A DNA stretch of 64,000 nt from Alphaproteobacteria bacterium (GCA_033344895.1 JAWPMN010000001.1:3666001-3730000); one strand, 5' to 3'; shown: positions 15,337-24,580, numbered from the stretch's first letter. A program made the numbers and translations. Notes: generated by a model not told the origin, from the letters alone.

Positions 15337-15741
15337 ATGTTCATTTCGACCGCTTACGCGCAGGATCAGGCAGCAGCAGCCGGCGGCGGCCTTCTGGAGA
15401 TGTTCCTGCCGCTTATTCTGATCTTCGCGATCTTCTATTTCCTGCTGATCCGCCCGCAGCAGAAGCGTCAGAAAGAACACCAGGCCAAACTGGCTGCGGC
15501 GCGCCGTGGTGACAAGGTCGTCCTCGGCGGCGGCATGCTGGGCACGGTGACAAAGGTGGTCGACGACAACGAATTGTCGGTAAAGATTGCCGAAAACGTA
15601 GAGGTGAAGGTCCTCAAGCACACTCTGATGGACGTCCTCTCCAAGACCGAACCGGCTAAGGACGCGCCGAAACAGCCGGCCAATGAAACCGGCGAAGAGA
15701 AAAAGGGTCTGATGGGATCTCTGTTCGGCAAGAAGAAGTGA
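15337..15741 (+). CDS. yajC: Preprotein translocase accessory subunit YajC
   Basis: 134 residues; binds SecDF and helps the Sec translocon at the inner membrane. After a short periplasmic N-terminus there is one membrane helix (LLEMFLPLILIFAIFYFLLI) followed by the hallmark RPQQKRQKEHQAKL and a small beta-rich cytoplasmic domain (GDKVVLGGGMLGTVTKV). The C-terminal tail is lysine-rich. The ATG at 15337 is preferred over one 15 bases upstream because GGGAGCG lies at the right distance before it. First gene of the yajC-secD-secF unit, 51 bases before secD. Confidence 0.95.
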   Translation: MFISTAYAQDQAAAAGGGLLEMFLPLILIFAIFYFLLIRPQQKRQKEHQAKLAAARRGDKVVLGGGMLGTVTKVVDDNELSVKIAENVEVKVLKHTLMDVLSKTEPAKDAPKQPANETGEEKKGLMGSLFGKKK

Positions 15742-15792
15742 CCGACGGTCATCCGCGCCGGCATCCCATCCACTGACTGACGGACTTTCCGC

Positions 15793-17403
15793 ATGTTGCA
15801 GTTTCCCGCCTGGAAGAAGGCTCTGATCGCAATTCTGGCCCTGTTGGGCATCGTCTATGCCGCGCCCAATGTAACCGGACCGTGGCAATTCGACGGGTAT
15901 CCGACCTGGGCGCCCGGCAAGCCGATGAGCCTTGGGCTGGATCTGAAGGGCGGTGCCCATATCCTGGTCGAAGTCCAGACGGAGTCGGTTCTGTGGGAGA
16001 GCATGGAATCGACCGAGGAATCGCTTCGGCTCGGCTTCCGTGAAGCGCGCATCCGGACGACCAACTTCACGCAGAACCGGGAAAATCTCTCGATTTCCTT
16101 CGGGTTGCGGGATGCGGCTGATGTGGATGCGGCCCGTGAAGTCATTTCGGAAAACGCGCCGACCTATGAGGTGGCCCTGGTCGGCGAGAAGCAGTTCCGC
16201 CTGACCTTGCCGGAATCGGAAGCGCAGATCATCAATCAGCGGACGATGTCCCAGTCTCTCGAGGTCGTGACCCGCCGCGTCAACGCCCTGGGGCTGACCG
16301 AGCCGACGATCCAGCGGCAGGGGCAGGACCGAATTCTGATCCAGGTGCCTGGCCTGTCGGACACCGAAGAGCTGAAGTCGATCCTGAATGCCCAGGCCAA
16401 GCTGACCTTCCATCTCGCCGATCTGGAACGGATGGCGTCGGCCGCGCAGACCGGACGTGCGCCACCCGGCTACATGCTGGTGCCATCGCAGCAGAAGACC
16501 GTGGATGGCAGCCCGGCGCAGATGTATCTGGTGACCAAGCAGGCCTATGTTTCGGGCGAAAATCTGGACAACGCGCAGGCTACCTTCCAGGAAGGCCAGC
16601 CGGTTGTTTCCTTCACATTCGATGCGGCAGGCGGTCAGCGTTTCGGCCGTGTGACGCAGGAGAATGTCGGCGGATACCTCGCCATCGTGCTGGATGATGA
16701 GGTCATCAGCGCCCCGCGGATCAACACCGCGATTCTGGGGGGGAGCGGGATCATTCAGGGCGGCTTCAATCTTCAGGGCGCCCAGGAACTGTCGCTGCTG
16801 CTGCGTGCCGGCGCTCTGCCGGCCAAGATGGATCCGGTCGAGGAGCGCACCGTCGGTCCGGGGCTTGGTCAGGATTCCATCGATGCCGGCAGTCTGGCCT
16901 CCATCGTCGGTCTGGTCCTCGTCATCATTTACATGACGCTCAGCTATGGCCGGTTCGGCGTCTATGCCAATATCGCGCTGATTTTGAACCTGACCATGAT
17001 CATCGGCATCCTGTCCGCCCTGGGGGCGACGCTGACCCTGCCGGGGATTGCCGGGATCGTGCTGACCGTGGGTATGGCGGTTGATGCGAATGTCTTGATC
17101 TTCGAGCGCATCCGGGAAGAGGCCGGGCTGGGCCGAACGGTCATGAATGCGGTGGAGGCGGGGTACAAGCGTGCCCTGACCACCATCATCGACGCGAACT
17201 TGACGACGCTGATCGCGGCGGTCCTGCTGTTTGCCTTCGGGGCCGGTCCGATCCGTGGGTTTGCCATCACGCTGGCCATCGGTCTGGTGACGTCCATGTT
17301 CACCGCGATCATGGTTACGCGGTTCTTCGTTGTTACCCATGTACGCGCAAAGCGCCTGTCGGAACTTCCGATCGCGCCGCGCGCCAAGGCCGGGGAGGCC
17401 TGA
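15793..17403 (+). CDS. secD: Protein translocase subunit SecD
   Basis: 536 residues. Partner of SecF; uses the proton gradient to pull exported proteins across the inner membrane. Begins with a membrane helix (ALIAILALLGIVYAAPNV), then the family mark GLDLKGGAHILVEV, the large periplasmic P1 domain with RRVNALGLTEPTIQRQG, and a C-terminal five-helix RND-type bundle starting near residue 365, including VGMAVDANVLIFERIREE, where the conserved Asp of the proton path lies. Length is normal for a separate alphaproteobacterial SecD. SecF follows after three bases, and its ribosome site lies within the end of secD, so translation is probably coupled. Confidence 0.97.
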   Translation: MLQFPAWKKALIAILALLGIVYAAPNVTGPWQFDGYPTWAPGKPMSLGLDLKGGAHILVEVQTESVLWESMESTEESLRLGFREARIRTTNFTQNRENLSISFGLRDAADVDAAREVISENAPTYEVALVGEKQFRLTLPESEAQIINQRTMSQSLEVVTRRVNALGLTEPTIQRQGQDRILIQVPGLSDTEELKSILNAQAKLTFHLADLERMASAAQTGRAPPGYMLVPSQQKTVDGSPAQMYLVTKQAYVSGENLDNAQATFQEGQPVVSFTFDAAGGQRFGRVTQENVGGYLAIVLDDEVISAPRINTAILGGSGIIQGGFNLQGAQELSLLLRAGALPAKMDPVEERTVGPGLGQDSIDAGSLASIVGLVLVIIYMTLSYGRFGVYANIALILNLTMIIGILSALGATLTLPGIAGIVLTVGMAVDANVLIFERIREEAGLGRTVMNAVEAGYKRALTTIIDANLTTLIAAVLLFAFGAGPIRGFAITLAIGLVTSMFTAIMVTRFFVVTHVRAKRLSELPIAPRAKAGEA

Positions 17404-17406
17404 ACC

Positions 17407-18333
17407 ATGTTGTTGCGACTGCTTCCCGAAGACGTGAACGTCAATTTCATCGGCCGACGCAAGATTGCCTTTGCCTTCTCTCTGCTGCTGGTTGCCGGGT
17501 CCATTGCGCTGTTCGCCTCACGCGGGCTGAATCTGGGAATCGACTTCCTGGGCGGCACGATGATCGAGGTAAAGACCGAACAGGGCATGGGGGTAGAGGA
17601 GTTCCGCGACGCCATGTCCGATCTCGGACTCGGCGATGTCCAGATCCAGGAATTCGGGGCCGTCGACGATCTGCTGATCCGCATCCAGCGTCAGCCGGGA
17701 GACGATGATGCACAGCAGGCTGCCCTTGCGGCGGCGAAGCAGGCCATCGATGACATGGTGATCGAGTATCGCCGTGTCGAAGTGGTCGGGCCGACGGTCG
17801 GTAGCGAACTACAGGAGGCGGCAATCTATGCCATCTGTTTCGCTATCGGGGCGATCCTGATCTACATCTGGTTCCGGTTCGAATGGCAGTTCAGCGTTTG
17901 CGCCATTATTGCGCTGGTCCACGATGTGATCGCGACGGTTGGCCTGTTTGCGCTCCTACAGCTGGAATTCAATCTGGCAACGGTGGCGGCAGTGCTGACC
18001 ATTGCGGGCTATTCGATCAACGATACGGTCGTTGTTTTTGACCGGGTGCGCGAGAACATCCGGAAGTACAAGACCATGCCGTTCGAATCGCTGACCAACC
18101 TGGCCATCAACCAGACCCTGTCCAGAACCTTGATGACCTCGGTAACCACCCTGATTGCGCTGACGGCGCTGGCCTTCTTCGGTGGTGACGTCATTCGTGA
18201 TTTCTCAATCGCGCTGATCTGGGGGGTTGTTGTCGGCACCTATTCATCCATTCTGGTGGCGGTGCCGCTGTTGCTGACGCTGGAACCGCATCGCGGCGAA
18301 GAGGTGGGCACCGACGACGCGCAGACGGCCTGA
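17407..18333 (+). CDS. secF: Protein translocase subunit SecF
   Basis: 308 residues. Forms the SecDF complex with SecD. An N-terminal helix (IAFAFSLLLVAGSIALFA) is followed by GLNLGIDFLGGTMIEV, the SecF hallmark, a short periplasmic domain and the RND helix bundle containing GYSINDTVVVFDRVRENI with the conserved Asp and Arg. The ribosome site GGGGAGG overlaps the end of secD. A gap of 43 bases separates it from the MTH938-domain gene, which is likely in the same transcript. Confidence 0.97.
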   Translation: MLLRLLPEDVNVNFIGRRKIAFAFSLLLVAGSIALFASRGLNLGIDFLGGTMIEVKTEQGMGVEEFRDAMSDLGLGDVQIQEFGAVDDLLIRIQRQPGDDDAQQAALAAAKQAIDDMVIEYRRVEVVGPTVGSELQEAAIYAICFAIGAILIYIWFRFEWQFSVCAIIALVHDVIATVGLFALLQLEFNLATVAAVLTIAGYSINDTVVVFDRVRENIRKYKTMPFESLTNLAINQTLSRTLMTSVTTLIALTALAFFGGDVIRDFSIALIWGVVVGTYSSILVAVPLLLTLEPHRGEEVGTDDAQTA

Positions 18334-18376
18334 GGACCGTCCGGTCCCGCACGTCCGACGAAAGGGAGACGCAGCG

Positions 18377-18751
18377 ATGGACATTACCCCCGCGGTTCCC
18401 GAAAGCCGCATGATGATCGATTCCTACGGGCCCGGTCGGTTCCAGGTCCGTGGGCAAGCCTTTTCCGGTTCACGTATCGTCCTGCCTGGGAAAGTTCTCG
18501 AATGGTCGGTCGAGAAGGCGGCAGACCTCACGCTTGAATCGCTCGACGCGATCCGGCAGGCGGAACCGCCCCTCGATATCCTGTTGCTCGGAACCGGCGC
18601 CCGGATGGAACTGATACCGTCCACTCTGCGCAAGGAAATCCGCGCTGCCGGGATTTCCATGGATATCATGGATACGGGGGCGGCCTGCCGGACCTTCAAT
18701 GTCCTGATGGTTGAGGGGCGTCGCGCGGCGGCGGCGCTGATCGCAGTCTAG
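18377..18751 (+). CDS. MTH938/DUF498-domain protein (NDUFAF3-like)
   Basis: 124 residues of the MTH938 fold: YGPGRFQVRGQAFSGSRIVLPG at the start, DILLLGTGARMELIP in the middle and GISMDIMDTGAACRTFNVLMVEGR near the end are family marks. The mitochondrial relative NDUFAF3 helps assemble respiratory complex I, and a link between this gene, secDF and an NDUFAF6-like gene is a known alphaproteobacterial gene-order pattern; all three occur here within 7 kb. A complex I assembly role in this organism is therefore a reasonable inference. GGGAGA precedes the ATG. The last four bases overlap the stop of the convergent histidine kinase gene. Confidence 0.88.
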   Translation: MDITPAVPESRMMIDSYGPGRFQVRGQAFSGSRIVLPGKVLEWSVEKAADLTLESLDAIRQAEPPLDILLLGTGARMELIPSTLRKEIRAAGISMDIMDTGAACRTFNVLMVEGRRAAAALIAV

Positions 18752-20298
18752 CCTTCAAAGGTATCGGCTATATCCGGAAGCTTGACGGTCACCGTCGTGC
18801 CGACATCGACCCTGCTTTCCAGATCGATCGTTCCGCCGTGCTGGTTCACCAGTTCCCGCGCCAGCGGCAGGCCCAGGCCGGTACCGTCCTTGGCCTTTCC
18901 AACAGCATAGCGTGACTGCTCAAACGGGACGAAGACGCGCGCCAGATCCTGCTCGGGAATACCGACCCCGGTGTCGCGGACCTGAATCACGATCCACGGG
19001 CGCTCTCGGCGGGCCGAAATCGACACTTCCCCTCCCGGATCGGTGTACTTGACCGAGTTCGAGACCAGATTGATCAGCACCTGGCGAATGCGTCTGGCAT
19101 CACCGATGAGCGGCGGCATATCCTTGGCAATCTGCGTGGTCAGGGACAGGGTGGCCTTGCCTGCTTTCGGGGCCAGGATGGCCACCGTGTCCTGTACGAT
19201 TTCCGCCAGATCCATCGGGGCCCTTGCGATGTCCAGCTTTCCGGCATCCAGCTTCGCGATGTCCAGAATATCGTCGATCAATTGCAGCAACATCACCGCG
19301 CTCTTTCGGACGTCGCCCAGATAGTCGAAATAGGACGGCGCCCCCAGTGGGCCATGCGGCTCCATCTGGATCAGTTCCGTGAACCCGATGATGCTGTTCA
19401 AAGGCGTACGCAACTCATGGCTCATATTGGCCAGAAAGCGTGATTTTGCCCGGTTTGCGGATTCTGCCGCGTCCTTGGCCTTGTGAAGTTCCTGTTCGGC
19501 ATGCTTTCGGGCCGTGATCTCCTGGACGGTTCCCTCATAGAACATGGGGATACCGTCATCGTCGCAGACCAGTTGCGCGTTTTCTGAGACCCAGATCCTT
19601 TCCCGGGTATTGTGTCGATAGACTTCGGATTCAAAGTTTCTGATCGAACCGTGCTGGTCGAGAAGGCGCTTGAACTCCGCCCGCCGGCTCGGTTCGACAT
19701 ACCATTCCCGGCCGATATCCTGGATACCGCGCAGATTTTCCTCTTCGGTTTCATACCCGTTGAGTTGATACAGCGCTCGATTGGCGCGAAGCAGCTTCCC
19801 CTCCAGTGAGGAGCGATAGATTCCTTCGCTGGCGCGTTCGAACATGCGCTGATAATCGGCCTCGGTTTCCGAGAGCTTGGCCTGTGTTTCCAGCAGTTCC
19901 GTGACATCGGTGATCGAGCCGACATACCCGATCAGCGCGCCCTGATCGTCGCGAAGTTCCGAGGCGTTCTCGCTGATCCAGAACAGGGATCCATCCCGTC
20001 GGGTGGCCCGGCTTACGAAGCCGCGCACTGTGCCGGACTTGGCAATCCGCCGTACAAAGCGGTCCCGATCCATCGGATCGTGGTAGAAGCTCTCGGATGT
20101 CCGTCCTTCGGTCAGCATCTGCACGGCGGATTCATAGCCGAACATCTGTACCAGGGAGAGGTTGACGAAACGATATTCGCCGGTCGTCGAGGTCTCGAAC
20201 AGGCCGACACCGGCCAGATCGATCATATGGCGCAGATTGCGATATGCAGGCGGATCGCGCGAAACGGTCGAGTCTTCCAGTTCCTGGCGCTTGTCCAT
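18748..20298 (-). CDS. PAS-domain sensor histidine kinase, soluble
   Basis: 516 residues. Two PAS domains (about residues 20-145 and 145-275; each ends in a PAC-like stretch, GYVGSITDVTE and YEGTVQEITARKHAE), a coiled linker, the dimerisation and phosphoacceptor box FLANMSHELRTPLNSIIGF with His near residue 295, then HATPase motifs NLVSNSVKYT (N box), DTGVGIP (G1) and DGTGLGLPLA (G2). No membrane helix, so it senses something in the cytoplasm. No response regulator gene is adjacent. I chose the ATG at 20298, preceded by GAGGGTC, because residues further upstream in the frame look like translated intergenic DNA. The gene stands between the MTH938 gene and the NDUFAF6-like pair, on the opposite strand. 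Confidence 0.9.
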   Translation of the reverse strand: MDKRQELEDSTVSRDPPAYRNLRHMIDLAGVGLFETSTTGEYRFVNLSLVQMFGYESAVQMLTEGRTSESFYHDPMDRDRFVRRIAKSGTVRGFVSRATRRDGSLFWISENASELRDDQGALIGYVGSITDVTELLETQAKLSETEADYQRMFERASEGIYRSSLEGKLLRANRALYQLNGYETEEENLRGIQDIGREWYVEPSRRAEFKRLLDQHGSIRNFESEVYRHNTRERIWVSENAQLVCDDDGIPMFYEGTVQEITARKHAEQELHKAKDAAESANRAKSRFLANMSHELRTPLNSIIGFTELIQMEPHGPLGAPSYFDYLGDVRKSAVMLLQLIDDILDIAKLDAGKLDIARAPMDLAEIVQDTVAILAPKAGKATLSLTTQIAKDMPPLIGDARRIRQVLINLVSNSVKYTDPGGEVSISARRERPWIVIQVRDTGVGIPEQDLARVFVPFEQSRYAVGKAKDGTGLGLPLARELVNQHGGTIDLESRVDVGTTVTVKLPDIADTFEG

Positions 20299-20314
20299 GA
20301 CCCTCAATCCCCCG

Positions 20315-20353
20315 AACGGTCCCCCAACCGTTTGCCGCCCGAGGTCGGGCGGC
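20315..20353. promoter_or_regulatory. Two adjacent short hairpins before the kinase gene
   Basis: AACGGT (20315-20320) pairs with ACCGTT (20327-20332), and GCCGCCCG (20334-20341) pairs with CGGGCGGC (20346-20353). They lie 17-55 bases before the kinase start on the minus strand, so they are in its leader or operator region, and also in the region shared with the divergent synthase gene. Confidence 0.4.
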
Positions 20354-20434
20354 GACACAGTAGTATCCGCAAACCGCAACCTTGCCAATTGTAAGCTTAT
20401 CGCGTTCATTGCCGCCATGAGTCCGGAGCCCGCC

Positions 20435-21376
20435 ATGACGATTGATCCGCAGCAGTTGGCCGCACGCATAACCCGCGACAGCGCGTCGAATCTCTGGTTC
20501 GTCGGGCAGGCGCTGATGCCCCGCAAACGGCGACTTTTTGAAGCTGCCTATGCCAGCATGCGGATTATCGACGACTTTGTGGATGACGACTTTCTGACCG
20601 CCGGTCCGGATGAGCGGGCGGCCCGAAGAGATTCCGCACAACGACACATTGATCTCTGGCGGGACGCCGCCGTCGGCAGCATCGCGGGTGGAGCGGCCGT
20701 GGACGGGCTGTCGGCGCGCGATACCCAGGTCATGGCCGCCCTGCGACAGGCGGCACGTTCCACGGATCTGCCGGACTTTCCGTGGCACAGGCTGGCGGAG
20801 GCCATGGCCTTCGATGTTGCGGAAGGAACCCTTGAGACCTGGGATGATTTTGCACGGTATTGCGATGGGGCCACTGTCGCCCCTGCTATCGTATTCCTCT
20901 ATGTCCTGCAGGCCCACCCGGAAGACGGGGAGGGATTGCGGGCAGGGCTTTCGGCAACCGCGCTGACCGATCAGGCTCGTGACATGGCCGTGTTCTGCTA
21001 TCTGGTCCACATCATGCGGGATTTCGCCAAAGATGCGGCGCGGGGCGGTCAATTGGTGACGATCCCGGAGGTCTGTTTCGCCGAACACGGGACGAACCGC
21101 GAGGCACTGTCAACGGCGCCCGAACGGGCCACGGCGCTGCTGGGCGATCTGTCCGCGCGCGCAGAGCGTCGGCGGGTCGCCGCGCGCGCCATGGCAGACA
21201 GTCTCATACCCTCCCTGGCTCCGGTGGAGGGGCGCATACTGAACGCCCTGCTGTCGATCTATGAGCGTCTCCATGACAGCCTGAAGAGTGATCCGTCGCC
21301 GCTGAGAAACCGCGAACCGTTGATTGCGACCTTGCGGGCGACGCTGGCGAGTCAGTTGGGACTGGCTTTGCCGTGA
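20435..21376 (+). CDS. Squalene/phytoene-synthase-family protein with both Asp motifs
   Basis: 313 residues. The trans-isoprenyl-diphosphate synthase head-to-head fold is shown by LWFVGQALMPRKRRLFEAAYASMRIIDDFVDD near the N-terminus (first Asp-rich motif DDFVDD) and HIMRDFAKDAARGGQLVTIP (second motif, RDFAKD). With both metal-binding motifs present it may be an active synthase joining two prenyl diphosphates, for example in hopanoid or carotenoid precursor supply. No other isoprenoid gene is nearby except the next one. The ATG at 20435 is favoured by CCGGAGCC seven bases upstream; another ATG at 20417 is possible. It overlaps the following gene by four bases, implying co-translation. Confidence 0.82.
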   Translation: MTIDPQQLAARITRDSASNLWFVGQALMPRKRRLFEAAYASMRIIDDFVDDDFLTAGPDERAARRDSAQRHIDLWRDAAVGSIAGGAAVDGLSARDTQVMAALRQAARSTDLPDFPWHRLAEAMAFDVAEGTLETWDDFARYCDGATVAPAIVFLYVLQAHPEDGEGLRAGLSATALTDQARDMAVFCYLVHIMRDFAKDAARGGQLVTIPEVCFAEHGTNREALSTAPERATALLGDLSARAERRRVAARAMADSLIPSLAPVEGRILNALLSIYERLHDSLKSDPSPLRNREPLIATLRATLASQLGLALP

Positions 21377-22236
21377 CTCTCACGTTCAACGACGATGACC
21401 TGGAATATTGTGCGCGCCTGGTCCGGGACGGGGATCCCGACCGGTTCGCCACCGCCATGCTGGCCCCGATGCCGGCGCGGGCCTATCTCGTCAGCCTCTA
21501 CGCCTTCAATCTGGAGGTGTCGAAACTGCGTGAAACAGTTCGGGAAGCCATGCTGGGCGAGATTCGCCTGCAGTGGTGGCGGGATGCCGTCGCCGAATGT
21601 GTCGCCGGCACGCCGCGCCGCCATCAGGTGGTTCATCCGTTGGCGGTCACCCTGGCAGCAACGGGCCTGCCGCAGGATCTGCTGTTGCAGGCGATCGACA
21701 TCCGGTCGGCCGATCTCGACGAATTGCCGCCGGCGAATGAGGCGGCCCTGAAGGCCTATGTCGATGCCAGCGGCGGCAGCATCGGGGAGATGGCCGTACA
21801 TTGCGTATCCGCCAAGGAACCCACGGCGCAGGGGCTGGCCGCCGGCCGTGCCGCCGGGCGGGCCTGGGCCTGGATCGGGTTGGCGCGCGGACTGCACCCC
21901 CATCGCCGCATGGGACGAAGGACTGTGCCGGCCTCCGTCCTGAAGGCCGCGCCGAATCTTGATTCCGCCATTGAGCGGGCTGAAATGGGGGAGCCGGTGC
22001 GAGACTGGGTCGCCAGGCTTGTCGAGTACGCGCGAGACGAATTGGGAACGGTCGCCGCCACTCGACACCCGCGCCACCTCAGACCGGCCCTGGCACAGGC
22101 CCGTCTGGCGGCAGTCTATGCGTCCCGTCTGGAGCGCAATGATTTCAATCCATTCAGCCCGAAAATTAATGCGATGGGACAGGCGCGTCGTGCGGTCGCC
22201 CTGGCCGGGGTAACCATGTTCGGGCGCTTGTCCTGA
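21373..22236 (+). CDS. NDUFAF6-like squalene/phytoene-synthase-fold protein
   Basis: 287 residues. Same fold as its upstream neighbour but the first Asp motif is gone: the matching stretch reads LYAFNLEVSKLRETVREAMLGEIRLQWWRDA, which is the typical signature of the NDUFAF6 group. The mitochondrial member is a complex I assembly factor and is not known to make isoprenoids. The start codon is GTG, overlapping the end of the previous gene (GTGA). The neighbourhood with secDF and the NDUFAF3-like gene supports an assembly role over catalysis. It converges on trmFO with only two bases between the stops. Confidence 0.85.
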   Translation: MTLTFNDDDLEYCARLVRDGDPDRFATAMLAPMPARAYLVSLYAFNLEVSKLRETVREAMLGEIRLQWWRDAVAECVAGTPRRHQVVHPLAVTLAATGLPQDLLLQAIDIRSADLDELPPANEAALKAYVDASGGSIGEMAVHCVSAKEPTAQGLAAGRAAGRAWAWIGLARGLHPHRRMGRRTVPASVLKAAPNLDSAIERAEMGEPVRDWVARLVEYARDELGTVAATRHPRHLRPALAQARLAAVYASRLERNDFNPFSPKINAMGQARRAVALAGVTMFGRLS

Positions 22237-22238
22237 AT

Positions 22239-23624
22239 CTATTCCGCGGCCTTCAGCCCGTCGACGGACCCCACCCATTTCGCCAGATCTTCGAGCGCGC
22301 GTGCGGAGATGGCGGCCTTGCGATCTCGACCGCGTTTGCGCGTCTTCTTCGTCTCGTCTCCGGGCAGCGGCGGGAACAGTCCGAAATTGACATTCATCGG
22401 CTGGAAGGTCTCGGCCTCTGCGCCGCCTGTGATATGGGCCAGCAGGGCGCCCAGGGCCGTGGTCTCCGGCGGTCTGGAAGGCTCGGTTCCCAGCTTCTCC
22501 TCCGCCGCGAACCGCCCGGCAAGCAGCCCGATCGCAGCGGATTCGATATAGCCTTCGACCCCGGTTACCTGACCGGCGAAGCGCACATTGGGCCGGGCCT
22601 TCAGGCGCAGCACGGTGTCCAGCAGTCGGGGGCTGTTCAGGAAAGTGTTGCGATGAATACCGCCAAGGCGCGCAAACTCTGCCTTCTCCAAACCCGGGAT
22701 CATGCGGAAAATTTCGGTCTGGGCCCCGTATTTCAACTTGGTCTGGAACCCGACCATATTGTAGAGCGTGCCCAGCTTGTTGTCCTGGCGCAGTTGAACG
22801 ACGGCATGCGGGCGGCTGTCGGTCCGCGGGTCCGTCAGGCCGACAGGCTTCATCGGCCCGAAGCGTAGCGTTTCTCGCCCGCGTTCGGCCATGACCTCGA
22901 TCGGCAGGCAGCCTTCAAAATAGGGCGTGTCCTTCTCCCACTCCTTGAATTCGGTCTTGTCGCCGGCAATCAGGGCGTCGATGAAGGCTTCGTATTCCGA
23001 CTCGGTCATCGGGCAATTGATGTAATCCTTGCCGTCGCCGCCATCGGTCGATTTGTCGTAGCGTGACTGGAACCAGGCCTTGTCGAAATCGATGCTGTCG
23101 CGATGAACGATCGGCGCGATGGCATCGAAAAATGCCAGTTGGGCTTCGTCGGTCGTCGACAGAATGGACTGGGTCAGCTTGGCAGAGGTCAGCGGGCCGG
23201 TGGCCGCGATCACGCTGTCCCATTCCTCTGGTGCGGGCAGATCCGTGATCTCACCGCGTTCGATGGTCACATTCGGATGACCTTCCAACGCCTGGGTCAC
23301 GAGGCGTGAGAACTCATCCCGATCCACGGCCAGCGCCCCGCCGGCAGGGACCTTTGCACGATCGCCCATGGCCAGGATCAGGGATCCGGCACGGCGCATT
23401 TCCTCGTGAAGAAGCCCGACTGCGTTTCCGGTAGGGTCGTCCGACCGAAACGAATTGGAACAGACCAGTTCCGCGAACCCGTCCGTCTGATGCGCATCGG
23501 TTCCGCGAATCGGGCGCATTTCGCACAGGGTGACCGGAATCCCACGCTGGGCGATCTGCCATGTGGCTTCGCTGCCCGCAAGTCCGCCGCCGATGACCAG
23601 GACGCGCCCGTTCGTATTGCTCAT
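22239..23624 (-). CDS. trmFO: tRNA (uracil-54-C5)-methyltransferase, folate/FAD-dependent
   Basis: 461 residues. Makes ribothymidine at position 54 of tRNAs with methylenetetrahydrofolate and [20 protein letters not shown] at the N-terminus is the FAD-binding loop; [21 protein letters not shown] and [14 protein letters not shown] are strong family marks, as are [14 protein letters not shown] and the late [12 protein letters not shown]. The full length and these motifs make the assignment secure. The C-terminal tail [19 protein letters not shown] is basic and may contact tRNA. Single-gene unit; 135 bases separate it from the upstream peroxiredoxin gene on the same strand, with a terminator in the gap. 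Confidence 0.97.
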   Translation of the reverse strand: MSNTNGRVLVIGGGLAGSEATWQIAQRGIPVTLCEMRPIRGTDAHQTDGFAELVCSNSFRSDDPTGNAVGLLHEEMRRAGSLILAMGDRAKVPAGGALAVDRDEFSRLVTQALEGHPNVTIERGEITDLPAPEEWDSVIAATGPLTSAKLTQSILSTTDEAQLAFFDAIAPIVHRDSIDFDKAWFQSRYDKSTDGGDGKDYINCPMTESEYEAFIDALIAGDKTEFKEWEKDTPYFEGCLPIEVMAERGRETLRFGPMKPVGLTDPRTDSRPHAVVQLRQDNKLGTLYNMVGFQTKLKYGAQTEIFRMIPGLEKAEFARLGGIHRNTFLNSPRLLDTVLRLKARPNVRFAGQVTGVEGYIESAAIGLLAGRFAAEEKLGTEPSRPPETTALGALLAHITGGAEAETFQPMNVNFGLFPPLPGDETKKTRKRGRDRKAAISARALEDLAKWVGSVDGLKAAE

Positions 23625-23705
23625 GTCTCAATCCGTTCGAAATGCCGTTTCTCCCCGTTTCTTAATCTTGGGCGCAGCGCCGTTCAACCCGTACCTCAAA
23701 CGGAA

Positions 23706-23738
23706 CGCCCGGCCGCGTGGGGCGGCCGGGCGCTGAAA
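23706..23738 (-). terminator. Terminator-like hairpin after the peroxiredoxin gene
   Basis: CGCCCGGCCGC (23706-23716) pairs perfectly with GCGGCCGGGCG (23722-23732), loop of five bases. Read on the minus strand the hairpin comes 28 bases after the peroxiredoxin stop and is followed by TTCCGTTTG, a modest U-rich run. Confidence 0.6.
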
Positions 23739-23759
23739 ACCGGTCGATTGTCCGGCGTG

Positions 23760-24422
23760 TTACTGCGTCGGGTCGTTCACATAGCGCAGATACGGCTTCA
23801 ACTTGCGGAAGCCCTGCGGGTACTTCTTTTCGGCATCTTCGTCGGAAACCGCGGGAACGATAATGACATCGTCACCCTTCTTCCAGTTGACCGGCGTCGC
23901 GACCTGGTGCTCCGCCGTCAGCTGCATCGAATCCACGACGCGCAGGATTTCGTCGAAATTCCGGCCTGTGGTCATCGGATAGACCAGGATCAGGCGGACC
24001 GTCTTGTCCGGTCCGATCACGAAGACATTGCGGACGGTCTTGTTGTCCATTGCCGTGCGGCCGTCGGACGTGCCTTCGGTTGCGACGGGCAGCATGTTGT
24101 AAAGCTTGGACACGCCAAGGTCGGTGTCGCCGATCATCGGATAGTTCGGGCGGAAACCTTGGGTTTCCTCAATGTCGTCGGCCCATTTCGAATGCTGGTC
24201 AACGGGATCGACGGACAGGCCGATGATCTTCACATTGCGCTTTGCGAATTCCGGCTCGAGCCGGGCCATGTAGCCGAGCTCGGTGGTGCAGACCGGCGTG
24301 AAATCCTTCGGGTGCGAGAACAGGATGCACCAGGAATCGCCGATCCATTCGTGGAAATCGATCTCGCCCTGGGTGGTGTTGGCGCGGAAATTCGGTGCCA
24401 CTGAACCGATCGTAAGTGTCAT
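23760..24422 (-). CDS. 1-Cys peroxiredoxin (Prx6 type)
   Basis: 220 residues; reduces hydrogen peroxide and organic hydroperoxides in the cytoplasm. The peroxidatic residue is Cys45 in HPKDFTPVCTTELGYM. The long C-terminal extension (NWKKGDDVIIVPAVSDEDAEKKYP) is typical of the Prx6 subgroup, and no resolving Cys is seen in the usual 2-Cys position; the only other Cys is Cys32, in the strand before the active site. GAGGGG lies nine bases before the ATG. Divergent from the HDAC-like gene, with about 160 bases between them. No OxyR site could be made out by eye. Confidence 0.95.
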   Translation of the reverse strand: MTLTIGSVAPNFRANTTQGEIDFHEWIGDSWCILFSHPKDFTPVCTTELGYMARLEPEFAKRNVKIIGLSVDPVDQHSKWADDIEETQGFRPNYPMIGDTDLGVSKLYNMLPVATEGTSDGRTAMDNKTVRNVFVIGPDKTVRLILVYPMTTGRNFDEILRVVDSMQLTAEHQVATPVNWKKGDDVIIVPAVSDEDAEKKYPQGFRKLKPYLRYVNDPTQ

Positions 24423-24580
24423 CAGGAATACCCCTCACTGTCGTTGCGCCATGATCCGGGACGGCGTCCCCAGGCGACGTTTCGTTTGACCCACACGCTA
24501 CCCTAGTTAACGACGCATCCCCCAATTGCAAGTACGCAGATACCGTTGACCGGCGCTTCGTGCGCGTTAGCTTTGCAGCC

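Noticed and set aside
15133-17340. A 735-codon minus-strand open frame over yajC and secD
   Set aside because: Full of low-complexity Gln/Arg/Asp runs, antisense to well-conserved translocase genes.
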